Source of the DNA: JAWKOK01 sp963765875
GTDB lineage: Bacteria > Chloroflexota > Anaerolineae > Caldilineales > Caldilineaceae
NCBI GenBank assembly: GCA_963765875.1
Contig: CAVXYK010000014.1
Location: 124,001-188,000 of the forward strand
DNA: 64,000 nucleotides
Direction: 5' to 3'
The position numbers and the translations under genes were made by a program. Below, piece after piece: positions 33,067-43,898 of the stretch. The stretch's first letter is position 1. Each line of letters opens with the position of its first letter. The notes beneath the pieces are model-generated. The model was not told the DNA's origin. It worked only from the letters and a program-made list of their open reading frames with translations, and made no database searches.

Positions 33067-33834
33067 TCACTCGTCGCTCTTCTTTTTCGGATCAACAGGC
33101 AACCGTGACCGCCTCCGCAGAACATTGGCCTTATCACGCAACTCTTTGAAATAGGCTGTTTCGGTGATTTCCGCAACCTGTTGAGACTGTTTGACACGAT
33201 CAACTTCGATCTGCAAAGTCTGGACTTCCAACTGAAGACGTTCTTCACGCGACCGCACTTCATCGGCCATGCGGCGAAAGACGCGCGCAAGGTGGCCGAG
33301 AGCGTCGTCGCGCTGGGTCACCTCGTCGAGTATCTGCGGCGAATAGCTGTCGGCCTCCAGCGCTTGGGCAGCCGTGATGATCTGCTGGACCAAACGCATG
33401 TATTCAAAATCCTCAGACAAGTTACGGCTGGTATGGCGCAGGCGATTGCAGAGCCCATCCATGATCTCCAAAGACATACTGGGATGGTTGTGCAACAGCC
33501 GGTGCATACGCTCTTGATCGAGACGCAGCAAACGCGTATCGACCTCGGCAGTCACTGATGCGCTGCGCTGCTCAGTATGCAACGCAGCCATCTCACCGAA
33601 AAACTGGCCGGGACCACGGTAGGTGAAGATCATTTCGCCGTCATGAATACAGACGCGGCCATCCAGCACAATATACATGCTGACCCCCCGATCGCCCTTG
33701 ACGAAGACTGCATCGCCTGCGTCAAAGTCCATCGCTTCCAGATCGTCCGCAACCCAAGCCAAGACGTCATCTGAAAAGGACGAAAAGAGGCTTACATTGC
33801 GCAGGATCGGAATCAGTTCGGTAACGGTAGCCAT
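33067..33834 (-). CDS. Cyclic nucleotide-binding domain protein with coiled coil
   Basis: The product is 255 residues from ATG 33834 (MATVTELIPILRN), chosen over ATG 33870 because GGAGGAAT lies just upstream. Residues 8-130 form a cNMP-binding domain: VFVKGDRGVSMYIVLDGRVCI, then the phosphate-binding cassette FGEMAALHTEQRSASVTAE with the conserved Glu and Arg. There is no helix-turn-helix. Instead a helical region follows, with a predicted coiled coil (RSREERLQLEVQTLQIEVDR) and a basic end. It is therefore a cNMP sensor rather than a CRP-type regulator. The cyclase-like protein at 37.9-41.8 kb is a possible source of the ligand (inference). Confidence 0.85.
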   Translation of the reverse strand: MATVTELIPILRNVSLFSSFSDDVLAWVADDLEAMDFDAGDAVFVKGDRGVSMYIVLDGRVCIHDGEMIFTYRGPGQFFGEMAALHTEQRSASVTAEVDTRLLRLDQERMHRLLHNHPSMSLEIMDGLCNRLRHTSRNLSEDFEYMRLVQQIITAAQALEADSYSPQILDEVTQRDDALGHLARVFRRMADEVRSREERLQLEVQTLQIEVDRVKQSQQVAEITETAYFKELRDKANVLRRRSRLPVDPKKKSDE

Positions 33835-33873
33835 AACTCGTTCGATTCCTCCAGCTAAAATCGTCTGCAAAAC

Positions 33874-35845
33874 CTACTGTAATTTGGCGGCTGCACCCAT
33901 GGCAGCCGTAATCGATGCCTGCAAATCGGCCAAGTGTAGGCCAAGTGCGTCAGCCATCGGCCCTGCTGCGCCGACATCGTCTGCGGTGAAGAGTTGGATG
34001 ACTCCATTTGCGCTCTGACTGGTTGCCTGCTGACCCTGTTCGATGGCGGCCAAGAGTGCCTGCACATCGTTGCTGACGGTTGCCTCACTGGCTGCCGAAG
34101 CCAGCAGATCCAGAAGTGGTTCGCCGGCACCCGCCAAATGGGCACGGACACCGATTCCATCGCCGGGATTCTGCGTCTTCCCATCTCGGTTGCTGTCACC
34201 GAACAGAAGCCCATCCTCACCATCCAGAATGTTGATCACATGCTCGGCGTGGGCAAGGGCCATGGCAAGGTCATCACCAGCCAACGAATCCTGAAGAAAG
34301 TCGTAGTGGTTCGCCGCCATTGCGGCCTGGGCCTTGGCGTCTGCGAGTGCATCCTGCCATTCCTGTTCGGCCAACAAGGCCGTAATCAACGAAGTGCCGT
34401 CCTCTGTGGAGCCTGCGCTATCTTCACCAGAGTCCATCGAGTCATCCTCAACGTCTCCGCCCTGCATCTCGGTGTCGTCGTCCGATGTCATCGAAGGGGC
34501 CAATCCACTCATAGCTTCGATGGTCTCCTCCACCTCAGTCAGCGATGAGGTCAAGGCCCCGGAAAGCGGCAGAGCATCACTTATCGCTTCCGTCGCCAGA
34601 AGTTCAAACGCTTGCTCGGACGCGCCCTCAACCAGCGTCAAGCCCTGGTTCACCAGATCTACAAGCGCTTCATGCTCGCCCTCATCGGCCTCACTCTCGC
34701 TTGCCGCCAACTGCTCAAGCGCCTGTTCGAGATAGCCGCGCACGCCGACGCCATCACCAGGGTTCTGAGTCTGGCCGTCACGGTTGTTGTCACCGAAGAA
34801 CAACCCTTCTTCACCGTCCAAAATGTTGACTACATGTTCGGCATGGTTCTTGGCCGCATCCAACTTGCCGGTATCGAATCTCGTCAGCCAGGAAAGCACT
34901 ATGGTCCATGGCCAACTTGGTCTGACCTGCAGCCGCGGCAAAGAGACCGTCGGCTTCATCGAAGAGAATCGCCAGTCCGGCGGCAGCGGCGTCGTCACCA
35001 CTTTCTCCATCAGCCGTCTCTTCATCGACAGTCTCTGTATCGACCATCCCGTCATCAAGCAACTGATCATCAATCAGTGAAGTAACTTGGTCTAGAAGTG
35101 CACCAAGATCGTCGGCAACTGCCATTGCCTCTGATGCGCTGTCGACAGCCTGAAGTTTGCCGGCAGTCTCGATGGCTTCGATGACCAGACTGGGGCCATC
35201 ACCTGTCCCTTCGGCATCTTTGTCAGCCTGTTCGAGATGGCCGCGCACACCGACGCTATCACCCGGATTCTGGGTCTTCCCGTCGCGGTTGACGTCTCCG
35301 AAGTAGCGGCCGTCCTCGCCATCCAGAATGTTGATCACGTGTTCAGCATGGGTCTGTGCCATGGCCAGGTCGTCGGCTTCCAGCGAATCCATCAAAAAAT
35401 CGTAGTGCGCGACTGCAACTTCGAGTTGTTCGCCGGCTTCGGCCAGGCTCTGCTTGGCCATGTCGTCGGCCATCTCATCATCGGCCATCTCGTCATCGGC
35501 CATCTCGTCGTCGGCCATCTCGTCGTCGGACTCAGTCGGGATCCAGATTTTCTGACCCGATCGAATCAGGCTAGGCTGGTCGATGGTGGAAAAGCTGTCG
35601 TCAGTGGCCGCCTTGGCGTTGGTAGCCTCTTGAATCTGAGGCCAGAGCGACCCGCTGCCGAGGGTTGCAACGCTGATCTTGTAGAGTGAATCACCGGGCT
35701 GGACTGTGTACGCTTGTCCAGTTCCGCTAGTGCTTTCAGCTTGAGGCGCAGGCGCTGCATACGCGATTGGCTGTAATGCCGTAGAAGAAAAAATCACTGC
35801 AAGGACAAGGTTCGCTGCGAAGCGACTGATCAATCGAAAATTCAT
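33874..35845 (-). CDS. Secreted LysM protein with three HAEHVINILDG/Ca-loop repeats, one frame break near 34880
   Basis: ATG 35845 starts a signal peptide (residues 1-30, cleavage near AYA-AP). A LysM domain follows at 46-102 (YTVQPGDSLYKI...IWIPTE), then a DDEMA tandem repeat (about 106-128). Three repeats, near 35290-35360, 34750-34850 and 34170-34260, each read HAEHVINILDGEDG, then a loop of the form GDxNRDGxTQNPGDGxGVR. The loop resembles dockerin/EF-hand calcium loops. They are spaced by acidic helical segments. The frame shift at 34880 is repaired by reading GAGA as one Glu codon, giving about 656 residues. It probably binds peptidoglycan and calcium; function unknown. Confidence 0.8.
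35461..35530. repeat. 15-base tandem repeat encoding DDEMA
   Basis: About four and a half copies of a 15-base unit (gtcgtcggccatctc and variants) lie inside the LysM protein gene. They encode MADDE units on the minus strand and are likely to vary in copy number. Confidence 0.8.
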
Positions 35846-36082
35846 CGTATCCCCCTAAATCATTCACAATCCGGCAACATTTACCGGTGTTGTGCTGCTA
35901 TCCGAAATTCAGTAGTTCACGAATTGTCATTCCGATGACCGGAGGGAAGAGGAATCTCGGGTTCGCCAAGGAGAGATTCCTCGTCGCTTCGCTCTGTCGG
36001 AATGACAGTTGCGACCACATCGGTAACTACTGAAACTGCGTATTTCGCCAATTCACTCAATGCCGATTCACTCTGTACCGAT

Positions 36083-37705
36083 TCACTCTATGTCTGTGAC
36101 AACCACTCGGAATCCAACATTGTCATATTTTGTCCCGGGATTGGCGCGCCCGCGAACAGAACTTCGAACATCATAGTTTCCCTGCTGGAACGAACCGCCG
36201 CGCAGCACCTTCAACTCCGGCGTTGAGGATTCAGGACCTTGCGGGTTCGCAGCCGGTGATTCTGCGTAGTATTCCTTGCCGTACCAGTCCGCTACCCACT
36301 CTTCCACATTGCCTGCCATGTCCAGAGCTCCATAGAAGCTGGCTCCGTCCGGATAACTCCCGACCGGCATGGTGTCACCCGTCGGCACGTCAACGTTGGC
36401 CAACTGTTCATCCGGATCATCATCGCCCCATGGGTAGATCGAGCCATCGGGTCCGCGTGCCGCTGCCTCCCACTCGGCCTCAGTTGGCAGACGACCGCCG
36501 GCCCAGCTTGCGTATTCAGCGGCCTGTGCCCAGTCGAGATTGGTCACAGGATGGTCCACATAATCTGAATTGTTCAAGCGATCATTGGCCGGCAATTCTG
36601 AACAACCTCCAGCTTCAACACAGGCAAGATACTGGGCATTGGTTACTTCTGTACGCATGATCCAGAACTCGGTAAGTTCCACGATATGCATGGGTTCCTC
36701 ATCCGTGTAGTCTACGTCCGATCCGATCACGAACTCGCCGGCAGGCACATTGACATACTCAGCCTCGTCGACGGGGTTGACCCACACATCAAGCTCGGGC
36801 GTGGCTCCGACGATCTCAATCTCGCGTTGTACGACCATACGCTCGTCTTTCGGCGTGCTGACCACCGCACGCAACAGGTAGGCTCCGTCCTCAATTGGCT
36901 CGCCATTGGGCCAGGTGAAGTCGTTATCAGCGAAGACATAGGGCACACAATCGTCAGAAAAGAGACAGAAAGTTGTGTCGGTTACGACTTCCGAAGCCGC
37001 AACTGGTTCGCCCCAGAAAACATCCTCGCCGCTCGCTTGATCGATGATACTCAGCCTGACTGTTTCGATTCCCTCACCGTTGCGCGTACCGATTCGAGGA
37101 TCGTAGGCGCGTGCCTCAAAGACCATTGAATCGCGTACAGTTGAAGCTGTGCTCTCGAAACCGATCTGGGAAATATCGGTCACCAGCGAGGGTGCGATGT
37201 AGCAATTATCGATATCGATGGTTGTCTCACAGAAACCGGTGCCTGGTCCGCTGATGCACATGGCCAACGGTCCTGGCGGCACACGCTCACGCCAGAGCAA
37301 CATCTGCTTGCTGCTGTACGGGAAAATCAGTTCATCGCGGGTCAACGGTGTGGTCGATTCGGCCAGCCAGAGCGGATATTGATTAATGATCAAGCCGCCA
37401 TCATAGGCAAAGCTAATATCCCAGTCCAAAGGCTCACCGTCTAGGGTCGCCCGCGCGTCAGTCGCATGAAAGTCGATGATAACGCCGTTTCTGCAGGCCA
37501 GCCCTACATCGATTGTTCCCTGGATGTTAGGCGGTTGCGGAAAGACGATGAAGTCTGCTCCCTGACTATTGCTGGGGCCCTGCAAATTGACAGACTCGGC
37601 ACTAGCCGAACCCGAAGAGAGACCCAAGGCAATCACGACAATGGTCACTGCGACAATGGCCACTGTGACAGCAAGCACTCGGCGGGCTTTGGTTTGATGA
37701 TTCAT
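36083..37705 (-). CDS. SUMF1/FGE-sulfatase-domain protein, membrane-anchored or secreted
   Basis: This 540-residue protein has an N-terminal signal or anchor (residues 8-32). A middle region of about 290 residues with beta-rich, Cys-containing segments (CISGPGTGFCETTIDIDNC) follows. From about residue 325 there is a formylglycine-generating-enzyme-like domain: VNVPAGEFVIGSD, RTEVTNAQYLACVEAGGC, HPVTNLDWAQAAEYASWAGG, RLPTEAEWEAAARG, DMAGNVEEWVADWYG and VLRGGSFQQGNYDVRSSVRG. The active-site Cys pair of true FGE is absent in this last stretch, so sulfatase activation is unlikely; many bacterial SUMF1 domains bind ligands or have other roles. No frame break. The gap to the LysM gene (35846-36082) shows no gene. 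Confidence 0.82.
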   Translation of the reverse strand: MNHQTKARRVLAVTVAIVAVTIVVIALGLSSGSASAESVNLQGPSNSQGADFIVFPQPPNIQGTIDVGLACRNGVIIDFHATDARATLDGEPLDWDISFAYDGGLIINQYPLWLAESTTPLTRDELIFPYSSKQMLLWRERVPPGPLAMCISGPGTGFCETTIDIDNCYIAPSLVTDISQIGFESTASTVRDSMVFEARAYDPRIGTRNGEGIETVRLSIIDQASGEDVFWGEPVAASEVVTDTTFCLFSDDCVPYVFADNDFTWPNGEPIEDGAYLLRAVVSTPKDERMVVQREIEIVGATPELDVWVNPVDEAEYVNVPAGEFVIGSDVDYTDEEPMHIVELTEFWIMRTEVTNAQYLACVEAGGCSELPANDRLNNSDYVDHPVTNLDWAQAAEYASWAGGRLPTEAEWEAAARGPDGSIYPWGDDDPDEQLANVDVPTGDTMPVGSYPDGASFYGALDMAGNVEEWVADWYGKEYYAESPAANPQGPESSTPELKVLRGGSFQQGNYDVRSSVRGRANPGTKYDNVGFRVVVTDIE

Positions 37706-37748
37706 GCATTCTACTCCTCATGCCAATAACGGATTTTCAGTCAGTCCA

Positions 37749-37866
37749 CTGCAAAAAGGGATCTCGACACGAATTTACACGAACTATCACGAATCTTCTC
37801 TCTGGGGCGACGATACAGTTCGTGTAAATTCGTGACCATTCGTGTCCAGAAAGGGCTATTTGCAGC
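37749..37866. repeat. Type A palindromic element
   Basis: Ends ctgcaaaaaggg (37749) and agggctatttgcag (to 37866) are inverted. Perfect inner 17-base arms cacgaatttacacgaac (37768-37784) and gttcgtgtaaattcgtg (37818-37834) follow. It lies between two minus-strand genes. Confidence 0.7.
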
Positions 37867-37881
37867 AAAGTCTTCAGTAGT

Positions 37882-40800
37882 TCACGAATTCAGCTGCAAG
37901 TACGCTTCAACGTCGGCCAAATCAAACCCTGCGTCCAAGCGCTCAAAGACGTTGTTAGCCTCACCGATTCGCCTCATGCCTTCAACAGATTCGCCGGCGG
38001 CAATCTTCACCTGACCCAGATAAAACTCGGCTCGTGCCCCTTCGTGGACGTAATGATCGCAAAGGGCTGCGTGGCTCTCTGCCAGGACAGTCCGGGCGGA
38101 TTCCAGTTGACCATCGGCCAGCAACACCTGGCCCAATACCCTCTTACCGATGGCAACATCGGCAGACAGCCCCTGGTCCTTCGCTGATTCAATAGCCGCC
38201 TGGGCATGCGCCAACGCCTCTTGCATTGCATTGGCCGCCAGGTTCAACTCAGCCCAAATACGTTCGATCTTGGCCAGGCCGGCGGAATCATCCAGGGCAT
38301 TCGCCAACTCATCTGCCGCTTGGAGCATTTTGCGGGCCGTCTCGATGTCACCAGTGCGAATGCTCAGTTCGGCCAACGCACGCTGCGCCAGCAACTCATA
38401 TTCGAGCAGATGACTCGCACGCGCCAGGCGAATGCCGTTGCCTAGATAGCGTTCTGCGGATTGGGCGTCGCCCAGATTCAGATAGGTCAACCCCATGTTG
38501 ACTGCCTGCCCGGCCTGCACCCGTTTGTCGCCGATCATCTCGGCAAGCACAATCGCCTCTTGCAGACTGGACACAGCCCCGCGCCAGTCCAGCGCCATGA
38601 AGTGAGCGACAGCCAGGTTGCTCAAAGCAATCTGCTCTTGCCAGAGATCTGGAATCGAGCGACCGTTGGCAAGCGCTTCCTCTGCATAGCGCAATGCTGC
38701 TTCGACGTCCCCCCGGTGGATGTGGATTGCCGTCAGACTGCTCAATGCATTGCCCCGTATTTCTCCTGGCTCGGACGGCAGCATGTCCAGACCGGAACGC
38801 AACGTTTCCAGCCCCTTATCTAGGTCGGCCAGCTGAAACTGAGCCCAGCCGATATCAATCAGAAATACGGGTTCAGCGACCTCAGCACCCGCCATGCCTT
38901 CGGTTCGTGACAGTGCCAGGCCCTGCTCCAGCCACTCCAGAGCTTCCTGTGGCTGCTCATGATAGAGCAAGCGTCCCATTGCACGGTGGCATCTGGCGAC
39001 GCCGACAAGATCACCGGCCTCGTCCGCAGCCTGCAAGGCATCGAGATAGCGACTGCGAGCTTGATCCCATCGCCCAACCAACTGCAAGACCTGACCCAAC
39101 CTGAGGTAGATATCGACAGATTCGGAGGAAGAAAGATGAGGAATCAGGCGCTCAAAATAGTCGATCGCCGCTTCATTGGCATAGTTCGCCTGAGCCTTGA
39201 TGCCGACCCTGCCCAGATATTCAATCTTCTTTTCCAGATTTTCGCTGCGATCAAAGTGATAAGCCAGTAGATTGAGAAAGGCATCGAGTCTATCCGCCTG
39301 GGAGACCTCAATATAGGTTCCGATGGCTTCATGCATCCTTGTACGCAGGCGATGGGGCACGCTGTCGTGGATAGCATTCTGCACAATCGACTGGCAGAAA
39401 AAATGAGACGTATCCGTGGCGGCTGGATCGAGCGCAATCAACTCATGTTCCACCAACGGCGACAGACTACGCTGCACGTCGCCCCGGCTTCCCAACGAGC
39501 CGCTGACCTCATTCAGCCAATTGGCATGGAAGAAACGCCCAAGCACACTGGCAACCTTGAGTACACTGGCCTCATGCTCGGGCAGACGGTCGACGCGGCT
39601 GAGCACCAACGTGTGTAGGCTATCGGGCAGCGCCAGTCCCTCAATATCATCAACCGCTTCCGGGTCAATGCCCTGCTCGCGGATGTAACCTAACAGTTCG
39701 ATGACATAGAGCGGATTGCCCTCAGCTTGACTCAGGATGCCATCAACCAGCGCCCGAGAGGCGCTCATGTGACGTCCATAGAGTTGTTCCAATACAATGT
39801 CCACATACTCTTCGGTCTCGTCGGCATCAAAGACCGAAAGTTCAAACTCGTTGTAGTGGCCCAACTGAGCGCTCAGCGTTCGTTCCAGGCGTTCCATCTC
39901 GGGCGGTCGATAGGCCATGACCAGTACAATCGGCAGGTCAATAATCGCCTGTCCCACGGCATCGATCAGATCCTGGGAGAGCGGATCGAGCCAATGACAG
40001 TCCTCCAACAGTATGACCAGGGGCCGTCGCAGCGCTTCAGCGATCAAGCAGTCGATGAGCAGCGATTCCAACGCCGTTTTCTTGGTCTTGGCGTCGAGCG
40101 CCGCCGTCAACTCGTTGTCGGGCATCTCGATATTGAACAGCGCGCTCGAGCAGAGGATAGCGAACCTCCAACCCGGTGTCGATGGAAGCGAGCCGGCTAC
40201 GGATGGCCTCAATTTTGCGGTCAGCGCCCAGATTTGCGTCGATTCTCAGCAACGCATGCCAGATTGACTGCCAGACCAGATAGTTGCTGTTCACGCCATA
40301 GGACTGGCATTCGCTGCCGACAATCGTGAAGTGTCGGTCTCCGGCCAAGCGCAGAAGCTCAGCCATCAGTCGCGACTTGCCGACGCCCGCCTCGCCTTTG
40401 ATACCGATGATCTGACCGTGGCCGTCCAGCGCGCTATCCAGGATGGACCCCATCGCGCGGATCTCGTGGCGGCGGCCGATTATCGGACCCAGATCAGCGC
40501 TTGATGCCGTGTTGAACCCGCGTATGGGCTGGGCCGCCATGAGGCTGAACGCCTTGACAGGTTCGGCTCGCCCCTTGAGCCTCATCGGCGGCTCCAAGCG
40601 AAAGATGAAGCGTCCGTCTCCCCGGTGACGAACCGTTTGGCTGACCAACACCTGGCCCGGTTCTGCCGCCATCATCAAGCGCGCAGCCATGTTGACTTCA
40701 GAGCCGAGCGCGCCATAGGTTCGATGGGCGCTGCCGCCGTAGGCGCCGACACGCATGCGTCCGCGGCTGATCCCGATCTGGACCGGGTCGATAAACGCTA

Positions 40801-41827
40801 GATCATCGGAACCCCGACGCAACTCTAGCGCGGCAGCCAGCGCCCGGGCGCTGCTGTCTTCATGGGCAAGCAGTGCACCAAAATTGATGTACAGATAGCT
40901 GCCTTTGTCTCCGATATTCAGGTCAATCAGGGTCCCCTCATAGCGCGCAGCCAACTGCTGTACCCAGCGAATGTACCGGTCGAGCTTCCTGCCTGCATCA
41001 TCGTCATCATCATAGTCGATGCCGCTGAAGCGAACGAAGAGGGCGACGGTGGGTCGTAGTTCAGCCAGGAAATCGCCCAGCCCGCTCTGCAAGCGAGAGT
41101 AGACGGGTCCATGCAACCACGGACGAATCTGTTCAACGGATAGCGGACGCGCAAAAGCCGGCATCGGCATCGGCTGATCGGAGCTTCGCAACGAGCCGAC
41201 AACGCCACACGAGAGACCTAGCGCTGGTTCTGTACGCTTTTCGATCAACTCGACCACATCGTGGAGACCGGCAGCGGTCCGGCTCTCCAAAATGATCTCA
41301 CCGGCGCCGGCAAATGTCTCAGCGGCCGCAAGCCGCGCCAGCGTCCCGCCGGCCAGCGCATCCAGCAGGCGAATGTCCGGATCGCCGACCTGGAACCGAC
41401 GGGCTGGACCGGCGGCAATCACGATTTTGATAGTGAGAGAGACGAGGTTGCCATTGGGCGTCTCAACGCCGGCAAACTGCCCCATCGCTGACCGAATTGC
41501 CAGCGCGCAAGCAGTTGAACGTCGACCGTCATCCCCCTCCATCCAACTGGTCACAGCATCGCCGGCAAAGGCAATGATACTGGCCCCATAGTCATGAAGC
41601 ACGTCGATGACGGCGTCGTAGACCCGATTGAGATGGACAGTCAATTCTTCGGCTCCCCGCTGGGGCCCCAGGTCACGTACGAGTTGCTCGGTCAGCGCGG
41701 TGAAGCCATCGATATCCGCAAAAATGGCGGTTCCCCAAACACGCTCCGGCAATGGCTGAACGTTAGCCAGAGCGTGTCTACGGTCCAAGGGAATATAGGC
41801 ACTCAGTTTATCAGTCGGAATTGCCAT
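37882..41827 (-). CDS. Double adenylate/guanylate cyclase domain - AAA ATPase - TPR signalling protein, one frame break near 40145
   Basis: The repaired protein is about 1,315 residues. Two class III cyclase homology domains come first: FADIDGFTALTEQL with the metal-binding Asp pair and FAGDAVTSWM (about residues 30-200), then a second, diverged one (VALFVRFSGIDYDD, GALGSEVNMAARLM). A P-loop ATPase follows (IIGIKGEAGVGKSRLMAEL; Walker B in VILLEDCHWLDPLSQ), then about 12 TPR-like repeats to the C-terminus. The shift at 40145 is repaired by CTCG or GAGC read as one codon. The second cyclase domain lacks the full metal pair. It probably makes cyclic nucleotide or acts as a signal sensor; the cNMP-binding protein 4 kb away is a candidate receiver. 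Confidence 0.85.
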
Positions 41828-41859
41828 ATCTAGCCAATCGGTCGATCAAATCTATAGAT

Positions 41860-42147
41860 GCCTAGCAGCCTGTCGAAGAGAAAGCTGATGACTCTACTGC
41901 AAAAAGGGATCCAGAAACGAATTCACACAAATTTTCACAGATTATCACGAATTGTCTCTCTGGGCCGATGACGAAATTCGTGATAATTCGTGTCAAGAAA
42001 AGGCAATTTGCAGTAGAATCAGCTGATAGGAGACGGATGATGCTAAGTAAGTGGATATCCACGGATCAAATCGAAAAAATCGGCGGAAATCCGTCATATC
42101 CGTGTCATCCGCGTCCCATCTTTTCGTCACTCCGACAGCCGGCTAGG
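41860..42147. repeat. Nested palindromes: type B element containing a type A element
   Basis: Type B ends gcctagcagcctgtcga (41860-41876) and tccgacagccggctagg (42131-42147) surround a complete type A element with ends ctactgcaaa (41894-41903) and tttgcagtag (42007-42016). Between them are GGATATCCACGGATC and ATCCGTGTCATCCGCG words. It looks like insertion of one element into the other. Confidence 0.65.
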
Positions 42148-42890
42148 AAAGATGGATTTTTGAGATATTCGGGGTAATGGCCTGCCGGCATTATTGCCTT
42201 AGAAAACAGATTGAGAATGCTCTGAGATACGCATAGTCAGAGCCGGTCGGCATGACCGAACAACAAAACGAAAATTGGCAGCCGCACGGTCATTGGCGTA
42301 CGTTTGCCTTCGCTCATTCACGTTCAGATGGATTTTCAGCAATGAGGCGGCGACAGAACTGGAGCCAAACGCCTTTGACCGGGCTTTTTCGCCACGAAAA
42401 CAGAGTCGGTGGCACTATTGCAGAAACGAGAATTTACCACAGTTCGCTACAGATGCAAATCCGTATAACTGTATAGCCCATCACTTTGGCAACAGCAACT
42501 ATCAGGAACAACTATAGCGTGTGGTCAAATTCCATGTAGTACGACCAACTACAAAGTCGAACGTGACAAGGCACTAATGAACCAGATGAAAATCTGCGCA
42601 CATCATCAAAGATTGTGATCAAACTACCTTACGGAATTGCAATCAGCAGCTATGATTGCTCCTGATAGGGGCAATCTGCCCGGATTGCCTGGTGAAAACC
42701 ACCTTTTTCTCGTTCCTTCTACAATCTGACAAAACGTCCGAGCACGCATCGAACGCAAACGGAGAACGAAACTCGGTTCACCGTCTGTACCGAGGCTGAT
42801 TTGCATGCGCCACTCAGCCAATGTGATCACGTTTGGGATCCCTTACACTTTGAGAAATTTAGCACAATCAAAATTCAATCTTTCACTCCC
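42148..42890. other. Gene-poor stretch
   Basis: About 740 bases carry no gene that I can support. Open frames are short (the longest, 42252-42476 and 42275-42517 on plus, overlap each other in different frames), without ribosome sites or family resemblance. The base composition is more A/T-rich than in the neighbouring genes. It may hold long upstream regulatory DNA for the array that starts at 43040. Confidence 0.5.
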
Positions 42891-42919
42891 TTGACATATT
42901 TCTGTCTTGCGACTAAACT
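42891..42919 (+). promoter_or_regulatory. Sigma-70-like promoter at the head of the NTF2/DJ-1 array
   Basis: TTGACA (42891-42896) and TAAACT (42914-42919) are spaced by 17 bases, about 120 bases before ATG 43040. The -35 is a perfect consensus. It is the best promoter in the window and leads a run of plus-strand genes reaching 56 kb. Confidence 0.6.
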
Positions 42920-43039
42920 CTCGGCTCAATCTAAGTCATGCTCGAATTCTGAAACGATTCATCGACCGTCGACATGGCCCACACACCGGTCCATCATTAA
43001 TCACAAATTTGGCTGCCAATCCAAAACATAGGAGTTACC

Positions 43040-43894
43040 ATGAGCAAAAAAATCCTTGTCATGCTGTCTGAATGGGGATATTGGGGAGAAGAGCTAGTTG
43101 GGCCCTATGATGTGTTGATCGAAAAGGGGTATGAGTTGGATTTCATGACCGCCACCGGGCGAAAACCACCCGCGTTGCCGCCCAGCATGGAGGAAGGTTA
43201 CCTCGACCCGCCGCTGGACAAAGTCGTCACCGATGCGCACTATGCGCGGCGCACCACCGAAATCCACGAGTCAGATCTGCTCGACAACCCTATCGATCTT
43301 TCCTCCTGGTTTCCGCCGATTCCTTACTTCAACGGCCCGAGTTTCGGCCACGAGTTGGAAGTGTACTACACCAAGCGAGATGAATGCTGGGCTGAGCTCG
43401 AGAAGTACGATGCCCTCCTCCTGCCGGGCGGAAGCGGCCCCATGGCCGACATGGTCAACAACGAACGCCTGCATGATGTCATCCTCGGCTTTCTGGCCCA
43501 GGACAAATTGATCGCCGCCGAGTGCTACTGCGTGACCTGCCTGGCATTTGCCCGCGACTGGACCGAACGCAAGAGCATTATCGCCGGCAAGCATGTGACC
43601 GGACACGCCCGCGAGTATGACTACAAGGACGGCACCGGCTTCGCCCAAACCTATGGCTTCGACGGCGAGCCCATGAACTCCACGCCAAATTTTGGGCCTC
43701 CTTTCTACCCGCTCGAGTACATTCTGCGCGATGCGGTCGGTCCTGATGGCCAGTTCCACGGCGGCGTCGGACACACAATTTCGACAATCCTGGACTATCC
43801 CTTCCTGACCGGGCGCTCGACCCAAGACTCCAAGCTGGTTGGTGAGTTGATGGTCGAAGTTCTGGAAAACGGCCTCAAACGCTACGGGTGGTAG
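43040..43894 (+). CDS. DJ-1/PfpI superfamily protein (class I glutamine amidotransferase-like)
   Basis: This is a 284-residue protein. ILVMLSEWGYWGEELVGPYD at the N-terminus and DALLLPGGSGPMADM near 125-138 are the strand and glycine loop of the DJ-1/Hsp31 fold. The nucleophile elbow reads AAECYCVTCLAFA; Cys162 or Cys164 could be the reactive Cys, but the usual C-H-G/S pattern is changed. An extra region (about 45-115) resembles the insertion in Hsp31-like members. Relatives act as glyoxalase III, deglycase/holdase or amidase. An AGGAG ribosome site precedes ATG. The next gene starts 4 bases after the stop, so the two are coupled. Confidence 0.82.
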   Translation: MSKKILVMLSEWGYWGEELVGPYDVLIEKGYELDFMTATGRKPPALPPSMEEGYLDPPLDKVVTDAHYARRTTEIHESDLLDNPIDLSSWFPPIPYFNGPSFGHELEVYYTKRDECWAELEKYDALLLPGGSGPMADMVNNERLHDVILGFLAQDKLIAAECYCVTCLAFARDWTERKSIIAGKHVTGHAREYDYKDGTGFAQTYGFDGEPMNSTPNFGPPFYPLEYILRDAVGPDGQFHGGVGHTISTILDYPFLTGRSTQDSKLVGELMVEVLENGLKRYGW

Positions 43895-43898
43895 AGCA

